Of a DNA stretch of 64,000 bases, positions 7,043 to 16,900 are shown piece by piece (within the stretch, counting starts at the first letter, position 1; the number at the start of each line of letters is the position of its first letter). Source of the DNA: Mycolicibacter sp. MU0102 (GTDB lineage Bacteria > Actinomycetota > Actinomycetes > Mycobacteriales > Mycobacteriaceae). Both the position numbers and the translations under genes were made by a program. The stretch covers positions 1,178,001 through 1,242,000 of the forward strand of contig NZ_OY726398.1 of NCBI RefSeq assembly GCF_963378105.1. Direction: 5' to 3'. The notes below the pieces were generated by a model. The model was not told the DNA's origin, did not search any database, and was given only the letters and a program-made list of their open reading frames with translations.

Positions 7043-10000
7043 GCACGCGACAAGAACCGGGGTGCGATGCTCGCCGCGGTGGTGGCGACCGCCGCCGATC
7101 CCAGCGCCTGGGCCCAGCCGATCGGACCCAGCGGTGTGCAGCCGAGGAACTGGCTGACCCCCGGTGTGCTGATCAGGATCGCCAGCGCCGCGAACGAACC
7201 GCCCGCAGTGACCGCTACCAGCGGTGAGCGCGACTCCAACAGGGTCTGGCTCAGCTGGGTGGTGACGAACGCGACCAGGGCCACCGTGGCGGCGCGTCGG
7301 GGAAAGCCGGTGAGCCGGGCCATCATCCACGCCGCGACGGTGGCGCCGGCGGTGGTGGTGCCACGCAGCGCCACCGCGCGCATCAGCGCCTTCTCGTCGG
7401 GGCCACGCCCCCCGAACGGTATGGGGCGGCGCGGTTGGCTGATCGCCAGCGCGGTGGCGGGAAATGCGTCGATCGCCATGTTCACCAGCAGCAACTGGCG
7501 GGTGTTCAGTGGAGCCCGGCCGGTCAGTGCGCAGCCAAGGAGTGCGAATGCCGCGCCGCTGGCGTTGCCGCCCAGCAGCACCGCCACCGCCGCCTGCACC
7601 CGCTGCCACAGTTGGCTGCCCTCGTTGAGAGCGTCCAGCAGTGTCTCGATCCGGCCGTCGAGCAGCACCACGTCGGCGGCGGTGTGGGCGGCGTCGCTGC
7701 CGTGCGCGACGATCCCGATCCCGACGGTGGCCGCGCGGATGGCCGCGGCGTCGTTGGCGCCGTCGCCGACCATCGCCGACACCTTGCCGCTGCGTTCCAG
7801 GGCCTGCACCACCTGCACCTTGTTCGCCGGTGACATGCGGGCGAAGACCACCCGTTCGGCCACCGCGAGCTCCTGCTCCTTACCCGACAGGGCCTCCCAC
7901 TCCATGCCGGTGATGACCTGCTCGGCGGTGACCTGCAGACCCATCTTGCGGGCGATCGCACGCCCGGTGGTCGGATGATCGCCGGTGATCATCCGAACCG
8001 GCACCTCCCGCCGGGACAGCTCGGCCAGCAGGCCCGCCGACCCGGCGCGCGGAGTGTCGGAGATGCCGACGAAACCGACCAGAGTCAGCCCGCCCGTGCA
8101 CAGCGCAGCCATGGCAGCCGGCTGAGCGTCGGGATCGTCGGGGTCTTCCGAAAGTGACTGCGCCTGTTCGAGGCTGAGCTCGCGCCGGGCCACCGCCAGG
8201 ACCCGCAGTCCATCGGCCGCGAGCTGCTCGACCAGGTCATAGACGTCGGCCGCAACATCTGTGCACGCGGCGAGCAGCACCTCGGGGGCGCCCTTGATGG
8301 TCAGTTCGGTCCCGATCACCGACGCTGAGAACGGCCTCCCGGAACGGAACGGCAGATGAATGTCGGCACCATCCGGTTCGGCGGCACCGATCACCGGCGC
8401 CGCCGCCGCCACGATCGCCGAGTCGGTGGCGTCGGCGTGGCCTTGGGGCCTGGCGGCCGGTGTCGCGTGCAGCGCGCAGCGCAGCACGTCGTCGCGGTAC
8501 TGACCGGAGGCGGCGCGCACCTCGGTGACCTGTAGGCGGTTTTCGCTGAGGGTGCCGGTCTTGTCGAAACAGACCACGTCGACCCGGCCGAGGGCTTCTA
8601 CCGAGCGCGGGACCCGCACCAGTACACCGGACTTGGTGAGTCGACGTGCCGACGCCTGCTGTGCCAGCGTCGCCACCACCGGCATGCCCTCGGGGACGGC
8701 GGCGACGGCGACCGAAACACCGTCGGTCGCTGTCTGGTGCAACCCGGTACCGCGCAACAGCCCGAATGCGCTGACCAAGCCGCCGGCCACCAGGCTCAGC
8801 GGCCAAATCCGGGTGGTGATCTGGCCGAGCTGATGACCGAGCCCGATATCGTGATGCCGGCTGGTGACCAGGTCGGCGGCGCGGCGCACCTCGGTGTCGG
8901 GACCCACCGCGGTCACCAACGCCAGACCCGTTCCGGCCGCCACGATGGTGCCGGCGAAAAGCATGCAGCGCCGCTCAGCCAGCTCGGCGCCCGGGGTGGC
9001 ATCGATCTGCTTGGTCACCGGCAACGACTCACCGGTCAGCGACGCTTCGTCGACCTCCAATTTCTCCTGCTCGACCAGGCGGGCATCGGCAGGCACCACA
9101 TCATTGGCCCCCACTTCGATCAGGTCACCACAGTGCAGCTCGTCGGGCAGCACCTGTACGCGGTCGCGGGTGCCGTCGGGCCGGATGGTCACCTTCCATG
9201 CAGGCGGGATCTGCTCGGCCAGCAGCCGATTGAGCCGCAGCTCGGTACTCAGGCGTTGCCCGGCGGCCAGGAACGCGTTACTGACCAACACCGAGCAGAC
9301 CAGGGCGGCGTCGATCGGCGAGCCCAGGATCGCAGTGGCCGTGGCACCCAACCCCAGAATCGGAGTCAGCGGGTCAGACAATTCCTCACGCACCGCATCG
9401 ACGAATTGCCAGATCATGTGGCGTTGCTGCGCGTCCGCGGCGATCCGAGCGGATGCGGGGTCCGACGATGATGCCAACGTGGCACGAACCCGTTCGACCG
9501 ACATGGCATGCCACTCGTCGACGGGAACCGGCCGGGGCAGCGGCGCATTGATCACCGTGCGCGCCAACCGGTATCCGGACCACAGGCCCGCCGCCGCGCC
9601 CACGACGACCGCTTCGGGGCCGCGACCCTGGACGGTCGGAATCAGCATCAGGGAACCCATCGCCGAAGCGCCGATGGACAACTCGACACCCCGTTTGCTG
9701 GCGGCTTTGGCTGCGGGGATCGCATGCAGCACCCGCCATACGCCGGCGAGATCATCCACGATCAGGTCCGCGCTCCATGGCTGGGTCTCGTCGGCACCGT
9801 CGGGCAGGATGCCCACCCCGAGATCGGCGGCCGCCAGCGCTCGATTGGCCGTCGAGGAGATCAGTGCGACGCTGTGACCGTCCTGCTGATGGCGACGCAC
9901 AGCGTCGAGCAGGGTGTTGTCGATCGAGTTGCCGGTCGCCGGTGCGATCTCGTCGAACGCCGGCCGCAACTCACCCAGCCCGGCGGGGTCGTCCACCGAA

Positions 10001-11055
10001 ACCACCCGCACGTCAGCGCGTTGTGTCTCGGCGAGCGTCGAGGCCGCCAGCGGATGGTGCGCCGGTGCGAAGAGCGCCTCCGTGCCGTTCCACCCGTTGT
10101 TGCGGTCCGTGCCGGCCACTGAGTGCCAGCCTGGCTGCAGGTCGTCCGCCGCCAGCATGGCCTGGGCGCGCTCCCACATGGTCAGATCCTTGTCGCCGGC
10201 GCCGCGAAGCCGAACCAGGCGCAACGTGTCGCTGCGGAGCACTCGCGGATCGAGGATCACCACATCGATGCGGTCCAGTTGACGCAAGCCGTCCGGGTGC
10301 AGCTGTAGGGCCTCGTCGTTGTCGGCCAGGCCGCGGACCAAAGTCGCCGCGAATGATTCCTGTGTGGACCGGACAGCCTTCGGTACGGCAACCAGCGCTG
10401 CGTTTCCGGCCAGGTTCGGGTCGCGGCTGACGGCACCGACCACGGCCGCGCCGATCGCCTGAATCCAACTGCCGCGTAGCAAGTGCCGTTCGACCGGTCC
10501 AGTCGGCCGGATATCGCGGGCCGGGTCCGGCAGTTCGTGGGGCCGGCTGGTCAGGCGGGTCAATTGCGGTTCACGTCGAGTCCGTGCCCGTTCTTCGGCC
10601 CGTGCTTCGGCAGCCTTGAAGGAGTTGATTGCCAGGTCCACGGCCACCATCGACGGCGCTGCGGCGAGCGCATTGGCGGCGGTGGTCGCCAACCCCAATG
10701 CAGTATCGGTGGCGCGCTTGCCGATTCGCTCCTCGATCAGGCGGCGTAACCGCGGCTGATGATCCAGGGCGATCACGGCGCCCTGGATGCTGGCCGGCAG
10801 ACGGGGGATACGCAGGGCGCGGCCGGCCAGTGCGATGCCCATACCGACGGCGGTGATACCCGCCATCGCTGCGCTGCTGACCGCGATCAACCCGTCGCCG
10901 GGTTCGGGGGTGGAGCGGGTGGGTCGCCCCTCGGTGACGTCGTATAGGTCGCCAAGGGGCGGTGGATTATCGGGGTCGTCGTCGGGGTCGGCCTCGTAGA
11001 GCGCGTCCAGTGCCGGGATGAGGTCTTCGGCGAGAACAGGCATCGCGGGGGGCAT
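7039..11055 (-). CDS. giant P-type cation ATPase (CtpI-like), copy 1
   Basis: P-type ATPase of 1338 aa. The C-terminal half is a complete P2-type pump: actuator motif TGES (674-677), TM4 VPEGMP, phosphorylation motif DKTGT (Asp831), KGAPE nucleotide site, hinge GDGAND (1097-1102), and TM6 NMAIDAFPA, resembling the NxxTD of calcium pumps. The N-terminal half looks like a degenerate copy of the same core: VPKAVR replaces VPEGMP, DPRVL (Asp269) replaces DKTGT, and SSTANR replaces GDGAND. The ATG is preceded by AAGGAG. The ion is unknown. It resembles mycobacterial CtpI and is paralogous to the gene at 13960-17916. Its promoter region holds a palindrome shared with that copy. Confidence 0.88.
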   Translation of the reverse strand: MPPAMPVLAEDLIPALDALYEADPDDDPDNPPPLGDLYDVTEGRPTRSTPEPGDGLIAVSSAAMAGITAVGMGIALAGRALRIPRLPASIQGAVIALDHQPRLRRLIEERIGKRATDTALGLATTAANALAAAPSMVAVDLAINSFKAAEARAEERARTRREPQLTRLTSRPHELPDPARDIRPTGPVERHLLRGSWIQAIGAAVVGAVSRDPNLAGNAALVAVPKAVRSTQESFAATLVRGLADNDEALQLHPDGLRQLDRIDVVILDPRVLRSDTLRLVRLRGAGDKDLTMWERAQAMLAADDLQPGWHSVAGTDRNNGWNGTEALFAPAHHPLAASTLAETQRADVRVVSVDDPAGLGELRPAFDEIAPATGNSIDNTLLDAVRRHQQDGHSVALISSTANRALAAADLGVGILPDGADETQPWSADLIVDDLAGVWRVLHAIPAAKAASKRGVELSIGASAMGSLMLIPTVQGRGPEAVVVGAAAGLWSGYRLARTVINAPLPRPVPVDEWHAMSVERVRATLASSSDPASARIAADAQQRHMIWQFVDAVREELSDPLTPILGLGATATAILGSPIDAALVCSVLVSNAFLAAGQRLSTELRLNRLLAEQIPPAWKVTIRPDGTRDRVQVLPDELHCGDLIEVGANDVVPADARLVEQEKLEVDEASLTGESLPVTKQIDATPGAELAERRCMLFAGTIVAAGTGLALVTAVGPDTEVRRAADLVTSRHHDIGLGHQLGQITTRIWPLSLVAGGLVSAFGLLRGTGLHQTATDGVSVAVAAVPEGMPVVATLAQQASARRLTKSGVLVRVPRSVEALGRVDVVCFDKTGTLSENRLQVTEVRAASGQYRDDVLRCALHATPAARPQGHADATDSAIVAAAAPVIGAAEPDGADIHLPFRSGRPFSASVIGTELTIKGAPEVLLAACTDVAADVYDLVEQLAADGLRVLAVARRELSLEQAQSLSEDPDDPDAQPAAMAALCTGGLTLVGFVGISDTPRAGSAGLLAELSRREVPVRMITGDHPTTGRAIARKMGLQVTAEQVITGMEWEALSGKEQELAVAERVVFARMSPANKVQVVQALERSGKVSAMVGDGANDAAAIRAATVGIGIVAHGSDAAHTAADVVLLDGRIETLLDALNEGSQLWQRVQAAVAVLLGGNASGAAFALLGCALTGRAPLNTRQLLLVNMAIDAFPATALAISQPRRPIPFGGRGPDEKALMRAVALRGTTTAGATVAAWMMARLTGFPRRAATVALVAFVTTQLSQTLLESRSPLVAVTAGGSFAALAILISTPGVSQFLGCTPLGPIGWAQALGSAAVATTAASIAPRFLSRA

Positions 11056-11095
11056 CGGTCTCCTTTGCTTGGCGACCGAATCTGCCGGGCAAAAA

Positions 11096-11124
11096 CTTCG
11101 GTCGACATGGCCAATCGTCCGAAG
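11096..11124. promoter_or_regulatory. palindrome upstream of ATPase copy 1
   Basis: CTTCGGTCGA, 9 nt, TCGTCCGAAG: 9 of 10 arm positions are complementary. It lies about 40 bp upstream of the ATPase start in a 284-bp spacer that otherwise holds no gene. The same arms recur upstream of the second ATPase (17965-17993) while the central 9 nt differ, as expected for a conserved protein-binding site. The regulator is unknown. Confidence 0.5.
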
Positions 11125-11339
11125 GTCTGGCTCGCGGTGTGTCAGAGGTCCGCTGAATGACCGGGTGGGACGGGCCCACCGGATTGACGACCATTCACAT
11201 CCGCCACGGGTGCGGCGGGTAGGAGTTACTCCCCTTCGCGGCCGACGCTAGAGCCGCTTGGCGGCGGTCGGCTGAACGTCCGCGAGATTCGATTTGAAGT
11301 TCCGGTGAATGCTTTACCTCGCACCGGGTCTGGTGATGC

Positions 11340-12218
11340 CTAGTGCTTGCCGACCCACTCGTCGTAGAACGGCGGCATGGCCGAGGCCCGCGCGGTGAAG
11401 TCGGGATCGCGCTTCTCCAGGAAGGCCCGCACGCCGTCGGCGCCGTCGCCGATGCTGGTGTAGAACATCGCCAGCGAGTCCACCCGGTGCGCCTCGATGG
11501 GGTCGGGTTGCGCGGAGTTGCGGTAGAGCATCTGGCGGATCAGCGCGAACGACACCGGCGAACGGCCTTTGGTCCAGGCGTCGGCCAGCGCCCGCGCCTG
11601 CGCCAGCAGTGTCTCTGGTTCGTGGATGGACTGGGCGATCCCACAGGCGCGCGCCCCCTCGGCGTCGAGAATGTCGGCGCGGTACAGCAGGTCCAAAGCC
11701 GTTGGGACACCGACGATGCGGGGCAGGAACCACGTCGAACACGCCTCCGGGGTGATGCCCAGCTTCCCGAACACCAGGCCGAAACGCGCCTTGGTCGAAA
11801 ACAGCCGGGCGTCCATCGCCAGCATCATGGTGGCGCCGATCCCGACCGCCGCACCGTTGACCGCGGCGATCACCGGCTTGCGACAGCCATAGATCGCCAG
11901 CGTCACCCGCCCGCCGGTGTCGCGCACCCGGGCCAGCTCCGGATCGTCGAGGTCGGCCATGGCGGCCAGCGACGGCGACTTGGACTCGTCGAGCCCGAAC
12001 ACATTGCCCGAGCTCGACAGGTCCATGCCTGCGCAGAACGCGCGTCCGGAGCCGGTGACGATCACCGCGCGAACGGCGTCGTCGTCGTTGACCTCGACGA
12101 AGGTGCGCTCCAGCTCCTCGGCCATTTCGACGGTGAACGCGTTGAGGTTGTCCGGTCGGTCCAGGTACACGGTGAGAATGCCGTCTTCGACCTCGTGGCG
12201 CAGCGTGTTGAACTCCAT
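11340..12218 (-). CDS. enoyl-CoA hydratase/isomerase family protein
   Basis: Crotonase-fold enzyme of 292 aa. The oxyanion-hole segments are GRAFCAGMDLSS and VNGAAVGIGATM. The C-terminal part carries LEKRDPDF, typical of EchA proteins that act on acyl-CoA thioesters. ATG 12218 (MEFNTLRHEVED) is preferred; the open frame continues upstream to 12293 but that segment overlaps the divergent MerR gene's promoter. The exact reaction (hydratase, isomerase or hydrolase) is not determined. It is divergent from the MerR regulator with 65 bp between them. Confidence 0.82.
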   Translation of the reverse strand: MEFNTLRHEVEDGILTVYLDRPDNLNAFTVEMAEELERTFVEVNDDDAVRAVIVTGSGRAFCAGMDLSSSGNVFGLDESKSPSLAAMADLDDPELARVRDTGGRVTLAIYGCRKPVIAAVNGAAVGIGATMMLAMDARLFSTKARFGLVFGKLGITPEACSTWFLPRIVGVPTALDLLYRADILDAEGARACGIAQSIHEPETLLAQARALADAWTKGRSPVSFALIRQMLYRNSAQPDPIEAHRVDSLAMFYTSIGDGADGVRAFLEKRDPDFTARASAMPPFYDEWVGKH

Positions 12219-12245
12219 CTGCCCGAGGCTAGTTGCACCGACCTG

Positions 12246-12276
12246 TTGACTCTGCCCCCGGGGGAGATCCAACACT
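12246..12276 (+). promoter_or_regulatory. MerR-type promoter with 19-bp spacer
   Basis: TTGACT (12246-12251) and AACACT (12271-12276) are separated by 19 nt, the stretched spacing characteristic of MerR-activated promoters. The spacer is centred on the palindrome CCCCCGGGGG (12255-12264). AACACT ends 7 nt before ATG 12284, so the transcript is probably leaderless and the gene autoregulated. Confidence 0.55.
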
Positions 12277-12283
12277 GGAACGC

Positions 12284-13090
12284 ATGCCGACACTGTTGCC
12301 CATCGGGGACTTCTCCCGGATGACCTATCTGACCGTCAAGGCGTTGCGGCTCTACCACGAGCGCGGCCTGCTGGCGCCCGTGCGGGTGGACCCGTCGTCG
12401 GGGTACCGCTACTACAGCCCGGACCAGGTGCCGATCGCCCAAGTCATCCGCCGGCTGCGCGATCTGGGCATGCCGCTCGACGAGCTGACCGAAGTGGTCC
12501 GCGCCGAGCAGGTCACCGACCGCAACCGGGCCATCGTGGCTCACCTGCAACGGCTCCAGGACCGCTTGGCGCAGACCCAGGCCAGCGTGGAATCGCTGCG
12601 GGCGCTGCTCGAAGACGCCGGCGACGCCTGCGATGTCACCTACCGGTCGGTGCCGGCGACGCCGGCGGCCGCGGTCGTCGACCAGGTGGCGATGGCAGAC
12701 ATCGACGACTGGTGGACGCAGGCGTTTACCGAGCTCGATGCCGCGCTCGCCGATGACGCCCCCGGGGTTCGCGGTGCGTTGTACTCGGCGGAGTTCTTCG
12801 AGGCCGGCGGGGGAGAGGTGATCGCGTTCCGGCCGGTGGGCGCCGCGACGGCCCGGGGCAGGGTGCGCACGCTGGAGATTCCCGCGGCGGAACTGGCGGT
12901 GGCCGTGCACCGCGGGGCGTTCGGCGAGCTGGATCGCACCTACGCCGCGCTGGGCACCCATGTTGCCGAACGCGAACTGGGTGTCGACGGACCGATCCGC
13001 GAGTACTACCGGGTGTCCGGCTACGACACCGACGATGAGACCGCGCATCGCACTGAGGTGTGCTGGCCGATCTTTCGCACCAAATCCTGA
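12284..13090 (+). CDS. MerR family regulator with GyrI-like effector domain
   Basis: Regulator of 268 aa. The N-terminal MerR winged helix carries the usual RLYHERGLLAP and SGYRYYSPDQ motifs, a coiled-coil linker runs over about residues 80-120, and the C-terminal domain resembles the GyrI/BmrR small-molecule binding fold. This architecture usually senses hydrophobic or cationic compounds. There is no metal-site cysteine pattern. A stretched promoter with a central palindrome directly precedes the start. The VOC gene begins 29 bp after its stop and may be its target, as VOC proteins often give drug resistance. Confidence 0.82.
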   Translation: MPTLLPIGDFSRMTYLTVKALRLYHERGLLAPVRVDPSSGYRYYSPDQVPIAQVIRRLRDLGMPLDELTEVVRAEQVTDRNRAIVAHLQRLQDRLAQTQASVESLRALLEDAGDACDVTYRSVPATPAAAVVDQVAMADIDDWWTQAFTELDAALADDAPGVRGALYSAEFFEAGGGEVIAFRPVGAATARGRVRTLEIPAAELAVAVHRGAFGELDRTYAALGTHVAERELGVDGPIREYYRVSGYDTDDETAHRTEVCWPIFRTKS

Positions 13091-13119
13091 CTCACGACAA
13101 CACGACAAGGAGTTCATCC

Positions 13120-13470
13120 ATGGAGATCACGCTGCACACCGTCACCTTCGACTGCGCCGACGCCGGCAAGCTGGCGCGGTTCTGGTCGCAGCTGCTGGCC
13201 CGACCGGTCGACGAGGGGGCCAGCGCCGAGATCGCCTCAATCGGCATTTCAGCGCAGACGCCCCCACGCCTGGTGTTCGTGCAGGTGCCAGAAGCCAAGC
13301 AGGTCAAGAACCGAATCCATCTCGACCTCGTCGCGGCGGATCTGGCGGCCGCGGTCGAGCGGGCCCTGGAACTCGGCGCCGCCCGGTTGGCCGACCATGC
13401 CGAGGGCGGCTACCGGTGGACCACACTGGCCGACCCCGAGGGCAACGAGTTCGACCTCGTGGCGGCCTGA
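13120..13470 (+). CDS. VOC superfamily (glyoxalase-like) protein
   Basis: Small single-chain protein of 116 aa with the beta-alpha-beta-beta-beta pattern of the vicinal oxygen chelate fold: HTVTFDCADAGKLARFWSQLL at the start and DPEGNEFDLV at the end, the latter carrying the usual metal-ligand Glu. It has the size of one glyoxalase_6-type unit pair. ATG 13120 follows the SD-like AAGGAG at 13107-13112. It lies between the MerR gene and an unknown gene that starts 1 bp after its stop, so the three probably form an operon. Substrate unknown. Confidence 0.75.
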   Translation: MEITLHTVTFDCADAGKLARFWSQLLARPVDEGASAEIASIGISAQTPPRLVFVQVPEAKQVKNRIHLDLVAADLAAAVERALELGAARLADHAEGGYRWTTLADPEGNEFDLVAA

Positions 13471-13471
13471 C

Positions 13472-13951
13472 ATGTCTTTGCTGGCAGAGGCATTGGTTGC
13501 CTCCGGGCCTGTCGCCGAACATCGCGACGCGATGGCACTGTACGGATGGTTGGTTGGTGGCCGCTGGGATCTTGACATCAGCTGGTTCGGCGACGAGGAC
13601 ACCCGCCACGTCGCGGGTTGGATGGTCGCGGACTGGGTGCTCGACGGACGGGCCGTCCAGGACGTCTGGCACGCCGAAGGACTCTTTCACGGGTCGACGC
13701 TGCGCATCTTTGACCCGGCTATCGATGCCTGGCACATCCAGTGGACGGAACCGCAACTGGGACTTCGGCTGCACCAACTGGGCAAGGCCGACGCGGACGG
13801 GATCGTGCAGGACGGCACGCTGCCGGATGGCTCCGCCATCCGATGGAGCTTCCACGACATCGGCCCGGACTCGTTTCGCTGGCGCGATGAGCGCAGCGAC
13901 GACGGGCGCACCTGGGTGCTCAAGCAGGAGTATCGCGCCCGCCGCCGCTGA
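13472..13951 (+). CDS. conserved hypothetical protein (DUF1579-like)
   Basis: Soluble protein of 159 aa that I do not firmly recognise. Its alternating strands with many Trp and Asp (GRWDLDISWFGDED, WHIQWTEPQ, FRWRDERSDDGRTW) resemble the lipocalin-like beta-barrel of DUF1579 proteins. There is no signal peptide and no Cys. It begins 1 bp after the VOC stop and ends 8 bp before the convergent end of ATPase copy 2. Co-transcription with merR and the VOC gene is likely, but nothing in it points to a specific reaction. Confidence 0.6.
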   Translation: MSLLAEALVASGPVAEHRDAMALYGWLVGGRWDLDISWFGDEDTRHVAGWMVADWVLDGRAVQDVWHAEGLFHGSTLRIFDPAIDAWHIQWTEPQLGLRLHQLGKADADGIVQDGTLPDGSAIRWSFHDIGPDSFRWRDERSDDGRTWVLKQEYRARRR

Positions 13952-13959
13952 ATCCGGTG

Positions 13960-16900
13960 TCAGGCGGTGACAGCGTCTTTCGTCTCGGTACGCGAGAGGA
14001 ACCGGGGTGCGATGCCCGCCGCGGTGGTCGCGATCGCCGCCGATCCCAATGCCTGGGTCCAGCCGATCGGGCCCAGCGGCGTGCATCCCATGAACTGGCT
14101 GATCCCCGGGATGCTGATCAACAGTGCCATCGCCGCGAACGAGCCGGCCGCGGTAGCCACCAGCACCGGTGAGCGCGACTCCAACAGGGTCTGTCCCAGC
14201 TGAGTGGTCACCAGCGCGACCAGCGCCACGGTGGAGGCGCGTCGGGGAAAGCCGGTGAGCCGGGCCATCATCCACGCCGCGACGGTGGCACCGGCGGTGG
14301 TCGTGCCACGCAGCGCCACCGCGCGCATCAGCGCCTTCTCGTCGGGCCCGCGTCCCCCGAAGGGCATCGGGCGCCGGGGTTGGCTGATCGCCAGCGCGGT
14401 GGCCGGGAACGCGTCGGTCACGATGTTGACCAGCAGCAATTGCCGCGTGCTCAACGGTGCCTGACCGGTCAGTGCGCTGCCGATGATCGCGAACAGTGCG
14501 CCGCTGGCGTTGCCGCCCAGCAGCACCGCCACCGCCGCCTGCACCCGCTGCCACAGTTGGCTGCCCTCGTTGAGGGCATCCAGCAGTGTCTCGATCCGGC
14601 CGTCGAGCAGCACCACGTCGGCGGCGGTGTGGGCGGCGTCGCTGCCCTGGGCGACGATCCCGATCCCGACCGTGGCGGCCCGGATTGCGGCGGCGTCGTT
14701 GGCGCCGTCGCCGACCATCGCCGACACCTTGCCGCTGCGTTCCAGGGCCTGGACGACCTGCACCTTGTTCGCCGGTGACATGCGGGCGAAGACCACCCGT
14801 TCGGCCACCGCGAGCTCCTGCTCCTTACCCGACAGCATCTCCCATTCCGTGCCGGTGATGACCTGCTCGACGGTGACCTGCAGACCCATCTTGCGGGCGA
14901 TCGCACGCCCGGTGGTCGGATGATCGCCGGTGATCATCCGAACCGGCACCTCCCGGCGGGACAGCTCGGCCAGCAGGCCCGCCGACCCGGCGCGCGGAGT
15001 GTCGGAGATGCCGACGAAACCGACCAGGGTCAAACCGTCGGCGCACTGGCGGGCCATGGCTGCAAGCTGGGCTTCGGGATCGTCGGGATCAGCCGAAAGC
15101 GATTGCACTTGAGCGGGGCTGAGCTCGCGTCGAGCAACCGCGAGCACCCGCAGACCCTCGTCGGCCAGCTGTTCCACCACGTCGTCGATGTCGGCCGGGA
15201 CGCTGTCGCAGGCGGCGAGCACCACCTCGGGTGCTCCCTTGATGGTCAATTCGGTGCCGAACACCGATGCCGCGTAGGGCCGCCCGGAGCGGAACGGCAG
15301 ATGGGCGTCGGCGACCCCCGGCGCGACGGCGCCGGGCACCGCCTCCGACGCCGCCACGATCGCGGCGTCGGTGGCGTCGACGTGGCTCTGCCCCTTGGCC
15401 GACGGGGTCGCGCGCACCGCGCAACGCAGCACCTCGTCACGGGAATGATCGGCTGCCGTGCGCACCTCGGTGACCCGCAACCGGTTCTCGCTCAGGGTCC
15501 CGGTCTTGTCGAAGCAAACGACGTCGACGCGGCCCAGGGCCTCCACGGAGCGGGGAACCCGGACCAGCACCCCGGATTTGGTGAGGCGCTGGGCTGAGGC
15601 GTGCTGAGCCAGCGTCGCCACCACCGGCAGGCCCTCGGGGACAGCGGCGACGGCCACCGACACTCCGTTGGCCACCGCCTGCTGCAGCCGGGTGGCCCGC
15701 AACACCCCGAGCACGCTGACCAGACCGCCGGCCATCAGACTCAGCGGCCAGGTCCGGCTGGTGATCTGTCCGAGCTGATGGGTCAGGCCGATATCCCCAT
15801 GCCGGCTGGTGACCAGGTCGGCGGCGCGCCGCACCTCGGTGTCGGGACCCACCGCGGTCACCAACGCCAGACCGGTCCCGGAGGCCACGGTGGTGCCCGC
15901 GAACAGCATGCAGCGCCGCTCGGCCAGCTCGGCGCCCGGAGTGGCGTCGATCTGCTTGGTCACCGGCAACGACTCACCGGTCAGTGAGGCCTCGTCGACC
16001 TCCAACTTCTCCAGTTCGATCACACGGGCGTCGGCGGGCACCACATCGTCGGGACCCACCTCGATCAGATCGCCACGCTGCAGCTGTTCGGGGAGCACCT
16101 GAACGCGGTCGCGGGTGCCATCGGGCCGGATCGTCACCTTCCAGGCGGGCGGGATCTGCTCGGCCAGTAGCCGATCCAGCCGCAGCTCGGCGCTCAACCG
16201 TTGACCGGCCGCCAGGACGGCGTTGCTGACCAGGACAGAGCCGACCATGAGCGCGTCGATTGGTGCGCCCAGCAGCGCGGTGGCAGTGGCACCCAGCCCG
16301 AGCACGGGCGTCAGCGGGTCGGACAGTTCGTCACGAACCGCGTCGAGGAACTGCCAGACCACGTGCCGGGTGGCGGTGCCGGCGTCCGGTGCGAAGTCGG
16401 GCTGCGACGGCGAGGCCAAGGCGTCACGCACCTGTTCGACCGACATCGCATGCCATTCGTCGACGGGGACCGGTCGGGGCAGCGGCGCCGTGATCACTTG
16501 ACGGGCCGACCAGTAGCCGGACACCAGACCCACAGCCGCGCCCAGCGCGACCGGTTCGGGACCGCGTCCTCGCACCGTGGGAATGAGCAGCATCGAACCC
16601 AATGCTGAAGCGCCGGTGGATAATGCGATACCAAGGCGGGTGGCCGCCTGGGCTGCGGGCAGGGCATGCAGTACCCGCCATACCCCGGACAGGTCATCGA
16701 CGATCAGATCCGCCACCGGCTTGCTAGCGTCGGGCAGGATGCCGACCCCGAGGTCGGCCGCCGACAGCGCCTGGGCGGCCGTCGAGGAGATCACCGCGAC
16801 GGTGTGGCCTTCCTGTTGGTAGTCACGCACCGCGTCGAGCAGCGCGTCGTCGATCGAATCGCCTGTCATTGGAGCGATTTCGTCGAATGCGGGCCGCAGT

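Noticed and set aside
11096..11124. DosR box upstream of the ATPase
   Set aside because: The palindrome does not match the DosR consensus GGGACT/AGTCCC arms, so no link to the dormancy regulon is claimed.
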